A stretch of 64,000 bases of DNA from Cladobotryum mycophilum (Eukaryota; Ascomycota; Sordariomycetes; Hypocreales; Hypocreaceae), in assembly GCA_036429605.1 (NCBI GenBank), contig JAVFKD010000016.1, positions 3,906,001 through 3,970,000 of the forward strand. The letters are read 5' to 3'. Positions within the stretch are counted from its first letter, which is position 1, and every line of letters starts with the position of its first letter. A program made the translations under genes and the position numbers. The notes under the pieces were generated by a model that was not told where the DNA came from, did no database searches, and saw nothing but the letters and a program-made list of their open reading frames with translations. Below are positions 34,514 through 45,260 of the stretch, one piece after another.

Positions 34514-37087
34514 ATGCATCAAAAACTCACTTCCCTCGGGCTGCTTGCGCTGGCGACGTGCTCCGTGGCCTCGTCATCCACTATTGCGCACGATGCGGCT
34601 GCGGAATTCGCCTCTTACCATGCCAACGCCGGCGTCCTAAAGTATGTCAACCCCCTCGTCGGAACACAGGGCCTTGCTCCCAACGACAACGGCGGTATGA
34701 TCCCCTCTGTCGCGCCGCCGTTCGGCATGACGCGATGGGTGGCACAAACGCGCGAGAATTACATCTCCCAAGTGTCATACTCCAACCTGGACGATCGCGT
34801 TCATGGCTTTCAGGCGACGCATCAGCCTGCCATTTGGATGGGTGAGAATGGACATGTCACGCTTATGCCAGGTCTTGGGGACGAGATCCAGCCGCTGTTC
34901 CAGCATCGCGGGCTGGCGTTTCGGAAAAAGGACGAAACAAGCACCCCTTACATCTATGAAGTGACTCTTGATGCGGACTCGGTTGGCGAGTATGGATGGA
35001 ATCTGACAGAGGAAGCCGCTTTGGATACGTATGGCAATGCCTGTCCGCCTTGTCCAGGCGGCGGAGCGCCAGTAGACCAAGCAATATCCGACGGCGCAAA
35101 CGGTCGCGTGAGACGAAGGGATGTAAAGCTGGAAAGTCAGAAATCCTATACCCGGGATCCGTTGGGACGATATACATCACGATCCGGTGCAAACGAATCG
35201 GATGCGGATGCGCAAACCTACAGCCGCGCGATCAAGGTGGCCATGAGTGCGACTGCGCACGTCGGCCATTTACGAGTGGACTTTGACGGCGACAAGAAGG
35301 GCCCTGAGCAGCCGTACTTTATTATCCAGGCGAGTCGCTTGAACTGGACCGGCCACGTTGAAATCAACGAGGTAGTTCGAGAGGTATCTGGCAGCAACCC
35401 CCAGCGACACGATTACGATCTGGGACCTGATCGTCCCGACTCCTTCAAAATGTACTTTGTATCTCGATTCTCAGCGCCTTTCATATCGTACGGTACAACA
35501 GTCGCCGGCAAGGTGCAAAAGGGACAAAGACAGGCAGACGGAAAATTCGTCGGAGCGTTTGTCACCTTTGACAAGTCTGTGAAGCGCGTCGAAGTGCGAA
35601 CGGGAGTCTCCTTTATTAGCATCGAACAAGCGCGGAGAAATCTGGATATCGAAACTCCAGACGGAGCTTCCTTTGAAAAGACTGTTGATAATACCAAGGC
35701 GGCTTGGCTGGACAAGCTAGGCCGTGTCGACATCTCGGGGGTGAACAAGACGGCCGTTGAGAACGACCCCCGAACCATCTTCTACACCGGCTTGTTCCAC
35801 TCGCTGCAGTATCCAAACGACTACTCTGAGCCTACGACCCAAGCAGAGGGAGGAATCCGTCTCTTCTACAGCGGATACACCGACAGCGTTCATCAAGAAC
35901 AAGACTCGTATTATCAATCATGGTCCATCTGGGACACCTACCGAGCGGAGCATTCCCTCATCACCCTCTTCGCTCCGGAGCGAGTCGACTCCATGATGCG
36001 CTCCCTGCTTCGTATCTTTGACTGGTCCGGCCGCCTGCCCATCTGGGCCAACATGGTGGAGACAAACATCATGATTGCCACGAACGCAAACGCCGTCCTG
36101 GCCAACGCGCTCGTCAGGGGCTTCAAGAACTTTGACCTGGCCAAGACCTGGAGGGCCGTGTACAAGGACGCGTGCGAGCCTCCCGAGAAGGACACCGAAC
36201 TCTTGTACTACGATAGGGAGCCGTTTACGCCGCACGAAGCCCGCGCAGGTCTGACGAGCTACCTCGAGCGCGGATGGGTCGACAACGACCGCTGGTCCGA
36301 GTCTGCCAGCCGCACGCTCGACTACGCCTTCAACGACTACGCCTGCGCCGTCATCGCTACCTACGTGGGCGAGAACAAGACCGCGGAGGAGCTTTCCGCC
36401 CGCTCCAAGAACTACGCCAAGATCTGGAACGCCGAAACGGAATTCATGCAGACGCGCAACGAGAACGGCTCGTTTGCCCGCCGAGAATGGGGCTGGGCCG
36501 AGGGCGACGACTGGGTCTACACCTTTGACGTAATGCACGACGCCATGGGCCTCGCCGCGCTGTTCAAGCGAGGGAGGCAGGGGATGAAGGATAAACTAGA
36601 TGAACACTTTTCGGGGGGTCATAACATGCATAGCAATGAGCCGTCGCACCATGTGCCGTACATGTATTCGGCGATTGGGTATCCGTCCGACGCGGCGAGG
36701 CAGGTGAGGCAGGTTGCGTGGGAGAATTACAATGCCTCGGCGAATGGACTAAGCGGTAACGAGGACCTGGGCCAGATGAGCGCCTGGTACGTCTTCTCAG
36801 CTCTTGGATTCTACCCCGTCAACTCCGCGAGCGACGAGTACGTCGTCGCGTCTCCATTCTTTGACCAAGTACAAATCCAGTGGCCGCCGGGACCCGGCGT
36901 AAAGGGCCAGAAGCTCACCATCTCGGCCCCCGGAGCGGGCACAGAGGGGAAAGCATACGTCAAGAGCCTCAAGGTAGACGGCAAGCAGATCGACAAGCCG
37001 ATCCTGAAGCACGGGCAGATTGTGGGGGCGCAGAGGATTGAGTTTGAGATGAGCGAGGAGCCTACGACGTGGGGAGGGGGACAGTGA
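34514..37087 (+). CDS. Secreted GH92 alpha-1,2-mannosidase family protein
   Basis: Glycoside hydrolase family 92 protein of about 857 aa, intronless. The ATG at 34514 gives a signal peptide (KLTSLGLLALATCSVASSS); an in-frame ATG 24 bp upstream would bury it. Family blocks in order: YVNPLVGTQG, GGMIPSVAPPFGMTRW, FQATHQPAIWMG, then in the catalytic (alpha/alpha)6 part FYTGLFHSLQYP, DTYRAEHSLITLFAPE, LDYAFNDYACAVIA and GNEDLGQMSAWYVFSALGFYPV, with the acidic residues expected of GH92. GH92 enzymes are calcium-dependent exo-mannosidases acting outside the cell. Codon use is GC-rich compared with the NRPS genes. Probably a flanking gene, not part of the ETP pathway. Confidence 0.92.
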   Translation: MHQKLTSLGLLALATCSVASSSTIAHDAAAEFASYHANAGVLKYVNPLVGTQGLAPNDNGGMIPSVAPPFGMTRWVAQTRENYISQVSYSNLDDRVHGFQATHQPAIWMGENGHVTLMPGLGDEIQPLFQHRGLAFRKKDETSTPYIYEVTLDADSVGEYGWNLTEEAALDTYGNACPPCPGGGAPVDQAISDGANGRVRRRDVKLESQKSYTRDPLGRYTSRSGANESDADAQTYSRAIKVAMSATAHVGHLRVDFDGDKKGPEQPYFIIQASRLNWTGHVEINEVVREVSGSNPQRHDYDLGPDRPDSFKMYFVSRFSAPFISYGTTVAGKVQKGQRQADGKFVGAFVTFDKSVKRVEVRTGVSFISIEQARRNLDIETPDGASFEKTVDNTKAAWLDKLGRVDISGVNKTAVENDPRTIFYTGLFHSLQYPNDYSEPTTQAEGGIRLFYSGYTDSVHQEQDSYYQSWSIWDTYRAEHSLITLFAPERVDSMMRSLLRIFDWSGRLPIWANMVETNIMIATNANAVLANALVRGFKNFDLAKTWRAVYKDACEPPEKDTELLYYDREPFTPHEARAGLTSYLERGWVDNDRWSESASRTLDYAFNDYACAVIATYVGENKTAEELSARSKNYAKIWNAETEFMQTRNENGSFARREWGWAEGDDWVYTFDVMHDAMGLAALFKRGRQGMKDKLDEHFSGGHNMHSNEPSHHVPYMYSAIGYPSDAARQVRQVAWENYNASANGLSGNEDLGQMSAWYVFSALGFYPVNSASDEYVVASPFFDQVQIQWPPGPGVKGQKLTISAPGAGTEGKAYVKSLKVDGKQIDKPILKHGQIVGAQRIEFEMSEEPTTWGGGQ

Positions 37088-37191
37088 ACGGGGCATGGAT
37101 GGTATGAGTTTATGATGCGGAAATGACTTTGATGATCCTTTTGTTATTTGATGTGAGGAAAGCTACTAGGTATGCAAGGGCAAATTGACAA

Positions 37192-38040
37192 TTAGTTTGG
37201 CTCAACCAAATAAAACTTATCCCCCCAAAATTCTCTCTCAGCATCATCAAAGTCAAGCGTGCCTCTACCGAAACCAGACTCATCTTCTTCCCCATCCGAA
37301 GAATTGGCCTTCCTTGTACTGCTCTCCCCTTCCTCCTCCTCCTCTAGCGCCAAGGCCCGTTTTAGCTCTTCCTCGAGATTATCATAAGGGTACTTTTTCT
37401 TTGGCTTTGATGCCTTGAAGGGTAGGGGAATGCGTGTGCCACTTGCTTGTGCTTGTGCTTGTACTTGTACTTGGGGGCTGTGCGAGGGACCAGCGCGTGT
37501 TATGTTTAGGGCAGCCTGATATCTTGGAACTTGGAGTCGATTGTTTCCCCTCTGGGGTGTGTTTTGGGCATTGTCTGGATTCTTGGCAGGTGGTCTAGGA
37601 TCGGTAGATGGTCTAGGAGTAGCGGGTGGAACAGGAACAGTAGACTGTCTGGTCTTGGTAGGCGTCTTCTTCTTCCGACTAGATGATACATTGCCAGTAG
37701 GAAGCTCATCCTCCCCAACATCTACGTTGATATGAGGAATGTCAAGTCTCTGGATCTCTTCCATCTCATCACACACTTCAATCATCGCATCCAAATCCAA
37801 ATGTAGAAACGGATTTACGAACGGTTTCGGTTCTGGCAGCAGGGGAAGAGGATCGCTCGGCGGCTGAGGTGGTGTAATGGTCAGGGTGACGATAAAGGCA
37901 ATAGAACGGGGGAATTCGTTCAAGATTGTTCCGGGCAGAATTTTAGATGTGATTGTTATGATGGTCAGGCACGTAAAATAGCATCCAAGAAAGGGGACGA
38001 TGGTTTGTAAATGTCGGATCAGTTCTTCAGTGAAGGGCAT
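37192..38040 (-). CDS. Hypothetical protein with an N-terminal hydrophobic part and acidic tail
   Basis: Single-frame protein of 282 aa, ATG at 38038-38040. The first 65 residues are hydrophobic with two likely membrane spans (around IVPFLGCYFTCLTIITIT and SIAFIVTLTI). The middle is basic and Pro/Thr-rich, with a QVQVQAQAQA run from a CTTGTG-like hexamer repeat at 37440-37475. The tail has LEEELKRALALEEEEEGE and ends DKFYLVEPN. The well-formed C-terminus with acidic and aromatic residues looks like a conserved fungal unknown. I do not recognise a family. An alternative is an intron in the hydrophobic part, with a shorter soluble N-terminus. Confidence 0.6.
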   Translation of the reverse strand: MPFTEELIRHLQTIVPFLGCYFTCLTIITITSKILPGTILNEFPRSIAFIVTLTITPPQPPSDPLPLLPEPKPFVNPFLHLDLDAMIEVCDEMEEIQRLDIPHINVDVGEDELPTGNVSSSRKKKTPTKTRQSTVPVPPATPRPSTDPRPPAKNPDNAQNTPQRGNNRLQVPRYQAALNITRAGPSHSPQVQVQAQAQASGTRIPLPFKASKPKKKYPYDNLEEELKRALALEEEEEGESSTRKANSSDGEEDESGFGRGTLDFDDAEREFWGDKFYLVEPN

Positions 38041-38636
38041 AGTGATGCATGATAGTATTTAGAGGATGGTATCTAGCTGTGCTGGAGACTGGGGACAAGC
38101 TACGTTAAATATGGCATATGGATCTAGTCATATGGTGACTTTGAGAGCACGAGCATGAATATGACATTGCTCCAGTTGATATGTTGGTGAATTGTTTACG
38201 CCATTGTGCTTGTGTACATGAAAGACGTTCAGGGCATGTTCTCTGAAGGTGTCACGGATACACAACAATCTTTGACCAGAGTCCAGAGACCAGAATTTTT
38301 GTAATTTCAAGACTTGGAGCCTCCAGTAAACATGCATACCATCTCTAAAGATTTTGGAACGATTGCATGGTCATTGTTGACTCAATCCACCATCCCGGAC
38401 AGGTGCGCCAGATCGACACTGTCCACCATTTCGTCACAAAGACAAAATTCATGGAAAGCTGCATGCTTTTTGAAGCGCCATCAATTGATATAAAAGGGCA
38501 GCTTTCTAACAGAAACACCAATGCCAATGACTTTTTCAGTTCTTCGACTCCCTTGACGGAGGACTATTTTTGTGCCTATGGCATCAGACCTGAACAAATC
38601 TAGCCATCCATCTCTCGGTGAATGCAGCAGATGTGT
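38041..38636. other. Intergenic region
   Basis: About 600 bp between the unknown gene and the 3' end of SAICAR synthetase. No gene supported. Confidence 0.5.
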
Positions 38637-39832
38637 TCAGTTTTCCAACTCGGTCAAAGCGGCTTCCAGCGTGCGCCCTGTCAATCGCTATTACATGCAG
38701 ATATTAGTTTATGAATAGCAGTTACATAAGGGAATTACGACTGTTAGGGATGATGAAGATGCTAGATGAAAGAGGATGGTGGAAGAAATGAACGTACCTT
38801 GAAGACTTCTTTGTACTTTTCACTTGTCTGTGCCACAACTTCTTCTGGCATCTCGACGTCCTCCTTGCCTTTGAGCCCGTTGGATGTCAACCAATTTCGC
38901 AGATACTGCTTGTCAAAGCTGTCCTGCTCTCTGCCAACTGAGTAGGCATCCGCCGGCCAGAAGCGAGATGAATCCGGGGTCAACACCTCATCCACCAAAA
39001 CCACCTCATCAGTGGCCTCGTCCAAGGCAAACTCGAACTTGGCTAGATGAAAGAGTTAACAAAAAGAAGTGCACACTACATGATGTGGCCTTGCTGAGAT
39101 TACTTACTATCGGCAATGATGATGCCCTTCTCCTTGGCATACTCTGCCGCAACCTTGTAGATGGAGACGGCAAGCTCTGCGATGCGATCTGCGTACTTTT
39201 CGCCGACAATCTCGCGCGCCTGGTCGGGAGTAATGTTCTCATCCTTGCCTCCTACGGGTGCCTTGGTAGACGGGGTGTAAATTGGCCCATCGGGGAAAGC
39301 AGAACAGCGCTGCAGGCCCGCTGGCTGAGGGATACCATGAACGGTGCCTTTCTCGGCGTATTCGTTCCAGGCACTTCCAGTGATGTAGCCCCGGACAATT
39401 GCCTCGATGGCGAACACCTTGAGCTTTCTCACCTGCATAGAGCGGCCGTGGACGATGGCACGCTCCTCGGCTGTGAGTGACTGGGGCGGGTTGAGGCTGA
39501 CGAGATGGTGTCGCAGATTGGGGATCCTTTCAGAGCAGACTGAGAAGAAGTGACCCGAGATTTGAGTGAGAATCTTTCCCTTGTCGGGGATGCCATTCTT
39601 CAAGACGACCTAAGGGACTTGATGTTAGAAAGCCGTGTCTGTCTGTTGAACAAGTACAAGGGCAAGGGCAAGGGCAATGACAAAGACAAGGTATTTTTCA
39701 TACATCATAAGCCGAGATTCGGTCACTGGTGACAAAGAGCAAAGTCTTGTCATCAATGTCATAGAGATTGCGAACTTTGCCCTGCGCAATGAGGGGCAAA
39801 GATTTCAAGTCAAAAGATGTGACTGTAGCCAT
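38637..39832 (-). CDS. ADE1: SAICAR synthetase (phosphoribosylaminoimidazole-succinocarboxamide synthase)
   Basis: Purine biosynthesis enzyme joining CAIR and aspartate, 308 aa in four exons: 39704-39832, 39108-39609, 38798-39042 and 38637-38687. All borders keep frame and the length matches yeast Ade1. Motifs are GKVRNLYDIDDKTLLFVTSDRISAYDV at the N-terminus (read across exon 1), EAIVRGYITGSAW, KEKGIIIADTKFEFA, VLVDEVLTPDSSRFWP and the short last exon RLTGRTLEAALTELEN. Intron 1 has a GGGCAA-type tandem run at 39658-39678. A typical housekeeping gene, marking the right flank outside the metabolite cluster. Confidence 0.96.
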
Positions 39833-40654
39833 TGTGTATACGCTGTGCAATCAATTGGGGCAGTCCGATATTGTGTCTGCAAGGCTGAGACGTTAAAAGA
39901 CGCAGGGATTGGATTGGATGTTTCACGAATGGATGAGGGAGAGAGACTTCTGCTGGGCTGTCTTTTTATGTGATGACTCAATGAGGCAAAATTTGAACTG
40001 GCATGCGGGGCTTTAATTTGGTGGGGTATTTGCAGAAGGTCATACCTGCCCCTGTACTTAAGCAACCAGATTTGAGATGAAGATTGAACCCTCAGAGATT
40101 AATAGTATTATTAGAATAGCATATAGCATGCTCCCCCTATCTAAAAACCAGCGCACGATTTCTATTCTTAAAATTTTCAATCCTTTGGAGTTTTAAACTC
40201 ACCCAGGTAATTCAGTTATATGGTTCTATAGTACATCTTACACTAACAGTCAGTCCTTGGAATCGCTTTTGTTTTCTTATAAGAATAAAGACACCAGACT
40301 ATTCATAAGAACATAATGATACTACTACAACTTTCATGTCTTATGAAGAGATTCTCTATAGTATGCGAATATCCCAATCTTTTGAGCTCCATATTTATAT
40401 TCCTATGGTTCTTATAAACGATGTTTGCGAGACATCAACGCCATATCATCATCACGTCACATTATAGGGTTAGGGTAGATAAACTCAATTTAGACTCTTA
40501 TGCCTAGTGGTGCCGATGTCGCAAACATCAATCTTTGCCTGAGATTTCTAATTACTCCTAAATTCCATGTGAAGTGTATACATGCAGAAAAGTATCTTGG
40601 ATCCTCTGCAAAATAGAACTGCAGGCAATCATCTGCTCCAATCGCTTTGCTTCA
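39833..40654. other. AT-rich intergenic region
   Basis: About 820 bp between the SAICAR synthetase promoter and the broken cupredoxin gene. 40080-40560 is AT-rich. A short TAGGGTTAGGGTA run at about 40465-40479 is too short to be a telomere remnant. No gene seen. Confidence 0.5.
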
Positions 40655-40743
40655 CTATAGAAGCAGGACTGCCATACCCAGAGCAAGAGCAGAAACGACA
40701 CCAACCGACGCATGAACTTGCCCAGCAGCATTCGATCCACTGC

Positions 40744-40745
40744 TA
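40744..40745. repeat. TA target duplication, left copy
   Basis: TA directly left of the left terminal repeat; the matching TA is at 42603-42604. Duplication of TA is characteristic of Tc1/mariner/pogo elements. Confidence 0.85.
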
Positions 40746-40790
40746 AGTCAGACCACCCAGGTCCCGACCACCCCCACTTTCCGGCCACCT
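40746..40790 (+). repeat. Left terminal inverted repeat of the transposon
   Basis: 45 bp beginning AGTCAGACCACCCAGG and ending CCGGCCACCT. It is the exact reverse complement of 42558-42602. Confidence 0.95.
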
Positions 40791-40889
40791 AATTTACGTC
40801 CAACCACCTCATGACCTATATCATTCCAACCGCATTTTCTCTACCAATTCTTATCGTATCAAAAAGATAATTAGATTTTTGGAATCCTC

Positions 40890-42475
40890 ATGCCTCGTTA
40901 TACTGAAAATGATATCAAATATGCCATACAAGCTGTTCTGGACGGCTCATCTCTGCGCGAGGCTTGCCTCAAGTGGGGAGTCCCTAGGACAACCCTTTCA
41001 GACCGGATAAAAGGTTCAGCAACAAAGGCAGTTGCTATGGAGCACCTTCAGAGGCTTTCCAAGGAACAAGAAATACACCTCCGTGAGTGGGTTCTTGGCC
41101 AAGCCTCCCTAGGGCTGCCACCAACACATAAGAGACTCAAGGAATTTGCAACCCGGATCATCGAGGCTAGTGGTGACCAACGACCACTTGGAAAACGGTG
41201 GTTGACCGGTTTTTTAGCTAGAAACCCGGAAGTTAAGACTATCAGAGGCAAGCAAATGGATTCTGTACGCATCAACGGGGCTACGACTAAGATTATCAAG
41301 GATTTCTTTTACCTGCTGGAGCTACCGTTGATTAAGGGCATCCCCCAGAAAATCGATATAATATGGATGAAACTGGGATCCTAGAAGGCCAGGGAACTAA
41401 TGGTCTGGTCCTTGGTAGCTCATCAGTTCGTCAGACGATAAAAAAACAACCTGGAACGCGTTGTTGGACCACAATCATCGAGTGTATCTCAGCAACAGGT
41501 CGGGCTCTTAGTCCGTTGGTTGTTTTCAAGGGCCAGACCGTTCAACAACAATGGTTCCCTGACGAGATGAGTTTTCTAGCAAATTGGCAATTTGCTGCAA
41601 CTTCTAAGGGCTGGACAAACAACGAGACAGCCGTAGCTTGGCTACGAGAGGTCTTTATCCCCCAGACAAGGAATAGATCAAGCCCAAGAGTTCTTCTGGT
41701 TGTTGATGGCCACGGGAGTCATACAACCGATGATTTTATGTACGAATGCTACAGAAACAACATATATATCTTATTTTTACCTCCACATACATCTCATGTT
41801 CTTCAACCTCTTGATATCTCGATTTTTTCGCCCGTCAAGACAGCCTATCGCAGAGCTATAGAGAAATACCCAGATGCCTTTGATTCCTCGCCCGCGGGCA
41901 AGATGACGTTCCTATGTTGTTATCATACAGCTCGTCTAGCAGCCTTGACATTAAAAAACATCAAAAACGGGTTCCTTGGCTCTGGGTTGTGGCCAGTTAA
42001 CCCGGCCAAACCTCTGTTGAGCCGTCTTCTTCTTGAGAACCAAAGGGGCCAAACCCAAGTTCCAGAAACGCCGAAATTGGTGCCGTTAGAAGCCCAAGAG
42101 AACAGGGAACCTAAGACAATTGTTTTTATTACCCCAACAAGGTCCCAGCAGCTTCGTGGCCTTGTGGATCTATTCCACTTGGACGACCCTGCGATCCGGC
42201 TACTATTCAGGAAGATTGGCAAAGGTCTAGACCAACAAAACACCAAGCTGGCCGAAGCTGATGCCAAAATCAAGGAACTAGAGCATCTTGTTCATGTTTA
42301 CCGGCCCCGGAAGAGGCAAAAGGTCACAGAAGACTTGAACAGTCGATTTATTAGGATCAAGGATGTTCTTGCAACAAGGAAGCGTTACAGAGAGCTATTG
42401 GCACCGAACCGGGCTGCAGAATTGATTTCTTCATACAGCTTGCAAGACCTATGTTATGAATTTTATCTAGAATAG
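40890..42475 (+). pseudogene. Pogo/Fot-type DDE transposase with one frame break
   Basis: Transposase in two frames: 40890 to about 41345, then from about 41342 to 42475, roughly 528 aa if joined. The N-terminal part has a psq-type helix-turn-helix (AIQAVLDGSSLREACLKWGVPRTTLSDRI) and a CENP-B-type DNA-binding region ending at KRWLTGFLARNP. The second part starts in the catalytic core: YNMDETGI (first Asp), VVDGHGSH (second Asp) and LQPLDISIFSP (third Asp), then GLWPVNP. The frames shift at the C run 41342-41346. Five Cs are present where six would keep frame, so one base appears to be missing. The break is either a real inactivating deletion or a sequencing error at a homopolymer. The catalytic triad itself is intact. 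Confidence 0.9.
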
Positions 42476-42557
42476 AAAAAAAAACACCAAAAAAACAGTT
42501 GTGATGCTGTTGTGTTCATATGATTCCGCTGCGTTCCTTGTGATGTGTGGTGTTTTG

Positions 42558-42602
42558 AGGTGGCCGGAAAGTGGGGGTGGTCGGGACCTGGGTGGTCTGA
42601 CT
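42558..42602 (-). repeat. Right terminal inverted repeat of the transposon
   Basis: 45 bp beginning AGGTGGCCGGAAAG and ending GGTGGTCTGACT, identical to the left end in reverse complement, followed by TA at 42603-42604. Confidence 0.95.
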
Positions 42603-43222
42603 TACCACCTCCTCCGTACAGACCACCGCCACCGCTGCTACCCCCAGGGCTAGAAGTCGGTGATGGCGTCGCCGTAGCTTGAGCCTTGGACGCGGGAACC
42701 ACCTCGCCTCCAAACACGCTGGCCGGGCTGCCCGCGGAAGTAACTGACTTGGCTGACTTTTGGTAGGCGCTGAGACTCTGGTCCTTGGAGGGGTTGACGA
42801 CACCAGACATGCCACTCGCACAGTGGCTGCCGAGGTTCTGGGCGCAGTAAAAGAAGATGGGGTCCGTCGAGTTGACCTCGACTTGGAAGACATCCGTCTA
42901 TACATGCATCGTATTAGCATTCACGATTGACTGCACCCTCCCGGATGAAATAATTACGAACCGCTTCACTGCTATCCGTCACAATAAACCCCGAAAAGAA
43001 CCCTCCCGTCTTAGAAGGCTGGCAAGGACTGCCAAAGTCACTCATGACCACACTGTGATTGGGAGCATGGAAATGAAACTCCAAAACGTCTCCAACCTTG
43101 GCAGTGATGGAGTCTGGAGTAAACGAGAGGCCCTTCAATCCGGCGTCAACACGGATCGTCGCAGCGGCTGTGACCCACGCCATCGCCAAGCCGGATGCGA
43201 TCCGAGAAGCTGTCATGTACAT

Positions 43223-44623
43223 GTTGGAGTTGGCTGGATGGATGGATGATTAATTAAAAGAAATGTCCGGAAATGGAAAGTAGGATTAAAGTGCGAGATG
43301 TGGTAGTTTGTTGATGCAAAACCTGAAGCACTGGACGGCATCTTCATATTTGTAGGACATCGCGACGTCTAGTTCTTGATGAGGCTCTTCTCTTACACAG
43401 AGCTGGCATGCAATATTCCAAGCATGCATTCACAAAAACTCTCCAAACTGCTCGAGGGCCGGCGCAACTCTTGGCATCAAGGAAAGATTGTATACCCGTC
43501 CTCCCTCAATAGTGCGTCTTAGTGCTCGAGGGTTACGTATGTGAATCTGAGTGGCTTACCATCAGCCGCTCACCCAGACTGACGAAACACCATGAAACAG
43601 TGGGGTCGTCGTTCACCTACAGGGCGAGGCATGGGCGAGAATGGGGGCGCTATATTAAGCACCGCCATACCTGATCGAGCCTCCAGCACATGAGGGGGAG
43701 GCATTTCAGGGTCTACCACGTTTGAATCGTGGGAGTCTAGAAAAACACTCCGATCTGAGTAGCTGAGTCGGTCGGGAGCAGGAGATGAACCGTTGGGTCT
43801 ACAATGCCCGACGGCAGTTTGAAGCGGCTTGGCACTGAATAAATGAAGTGAAGCCCATGACGTCTCATGGAACCGAGGGGTTGGGGTTGAATTGTTGATG
43901 AAAGCCCTCATTGATTGATAATGTGTCTGTCACTGCTATGGCTGCAGCTCCCACGTGTCGACCCGCAGCATCGACCTTCAGCTGCGTGTGTCCTCTTGTG
44001 CCCTGGCCTTATGTTGTATTCACCCAGAACTTGATCAAACACCATACAGGAAACTTTACACAGCACTTCTGCATCTTGTGGTAGAAATTATTGGTCTGAG
44101 AATGTCCCACAAAACGGACATGGATTCATTTTCTTGCAATACAAGAGGAGCTGAAAGAAGAGTGTCAGCTTTTGCTCTAGAATGAATGCATCGCACAAAT
44201 CCTCACAAATTCCCATCAAGATCATACTTTACGATAATAGTCTCTCAGCATGCAATTCATCTTACCTCACCTACATGACCCTCGCGATCAAACAACGTCT
44301 GTGATTCTCATCCCATCCCATGTTCTACTGTTCTACTTGGCGTTGATTCCTACTGGCTGGACCATCTCCGCTACCGGAAGGATGCGGGAACGATGGATCG
44401 GAACTTCATTCAAGACGTAGATTTTCCTAATTGGGTAACGATCAAGGTGTCTTGGCACAAGGAGTCATGTAAATAAAAGGCCAGGCTTCGAAGAATCATG
44501 AAGCTTTTACGATGCTTTCTCTTTCTCTCACAGATTATACTCTTCATTCCCTCTGCACAATAATTATTACCCTTTGATCAAGCCAATCCACTCCAAGCCT
44601 TGGAGAGAGTGTCAGCAAACACC
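43223..44623. other. Intergenic region
   Basis: About 1.4 kb. It includes the cupredoxin promoter on the left and the promoter of the small mitochondrial-type gene on the right. The frame at 43570-43911 (-) shows no domain and was not accepted. Confidence 0.5.
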
Positions 44624-44986
44624 ATGCGCCACCAACTGATCAACTCAGCACGCACCACGATCCTGCGTTCACCTTTGGGTCGCAGCACAGCTCTTCCAAC
44701 GTCACGCATCTTTACCCAATACATATCAAACACATCCCGCTCAATGGCCGAGAAAAAGTCTATTGAGCGGTCACCAGAGGGCCGTGCTGCCAGTCAAGTC
44801 GTCCACAATAATAATAATGGCGACCTTCCGGCTTTCAGCTTTGAAGGATTGGGCATCAGCAAGAACATGAAAATCTTCCTGGTTGCCCTCTTGAGCATCT
44901 TTGGCACTATTGAGACCTGGTTCTGGTGCAAAGCTATCTGGCATTGGTGGAAAGGAGAGTCGGAGGATGGCGCAGAGACGTCTTGA
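44624..44986 (+). CDS. Small single-span membrane protein with a mitochondrial-type presequence
   Basis: Protein of 120 aa from ATG 44624; a further in-frame ATG at 44600 is also possible. The N-terminal 40 residues are rich in Arg, Ser and Thr and nearly free of acids (MRHQLINSARTTILRSP), as in mitochondrial targeting sequences. Near the C-terminus one hydrophobic segment (MKIFLVALLSIFGTIETWFW) is followed by WKGESEDGAETS. This layout resembles small inner-membrane subunits or assembly factors, but I do not recognise the family. Good codon composition and a promoter-like CT-rich stretch at 44510-44560 support a real gene. Confidence 0.7.
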   Translation: MRHQLINSARTTILRSPLGRSTALPTSRIFTQYISNTSRSMAEKKSIERSPEGRAASQVVHNNNNGDLPAFSFEGLGISKNMKIFLVALLSIFGTIETWFWCKAIWHWWKGESEDGAETS

Positions 44987-45260
44987 GAGGCAAAATGGGT
45001 AGCAGTGCGCCTTTTGGCGGAATAATTCTCAACTTTGTATTTATATTCTGTATAATAGTCAGGCTTGCATCTATGACATGTCCCAACTATGAGGAATCTC
45101 ATTATCAACATGAATCAATACCACTTCATCTCATCATACACCCTGCATGATTCCACCCTGGCCAGACAACGAGAAAGCCCGCAACAGCTTAACCTATCAG
45201 ATTTACATAAAGAGAACATCTCCAACATCCCAACCATGGCGACGCAGGCATTTCATCCAA

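Larger units (their letters stand above)
40746..42602 (+). mobile_element. Pogo-type (Tc1/mariner superfamily) DNA transposon, 1857 bp
   Basis: Complete element bounded by 45-bp terminal inverted repeats that are identical over their full length (40746-40790 and 42558-42602), each flanked by TA. It carries one transposase gene on the plus strand. Identical ends and a clean insertion into an otherwise intact gene suggest recent arrival. No obvious C-to-T decay of the repeat-induced point mutation type is seen in the ends or the transposase. Confidence 0.95.
40655..43222 (-). pseudogene. GPI-anchored cupredoxin-like secreted protein, interrupted by a transposon
   Basis: Extracellular serine-rich type protein with a cupredoxin fold. 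Start ATG 43220-43222 (or the in-frame ATG 6 bp in), N-terminal signal peptide, then VGDVLEFHFHAPNHSV with a copper-ligand His. An intron lies at about 42899-42962. The next exon has FFYCAQNLGSHCASGM, with the Cys, His and Met ligands, followed by a Ser/Pro/Gly-rich linker ending in a Gly run at about 42605. There a pogo-type transposon (40746-42602) sits between TA dinucleotides. On its far side, taking one TA copy as original, the frame resumes with a small-residue cleavage region and a hydrophobic tail ending at the TAG 40655-40657, a typical GPI signal. With the element present, translation would run into it and end near 42463, so the anchor is lost. Confidence 0.85.

Noticed and set aside
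35918..36538. Long antisense frame of 206 aa within the GH92 gene
   Set aside because: A shadow of the GC-rich third codon positions of the mannosidase gene.
37440..37475. Tandem CTTGTG-like hexamers, considered as a regulatory repeat
   Set aside because: They lie in a coding frame and encode a QVQVQAQAQA run.
40460..40482. TAGGGTTAGGGTA resembling telomere repeat
   Set aside because: Only about two units and inside ordinary intergenic DNA; likely chance.
43570..43911. Open frame of 113 aa on the minus strand
   Set aside because: No recognisable motif and no clear transcription signals.
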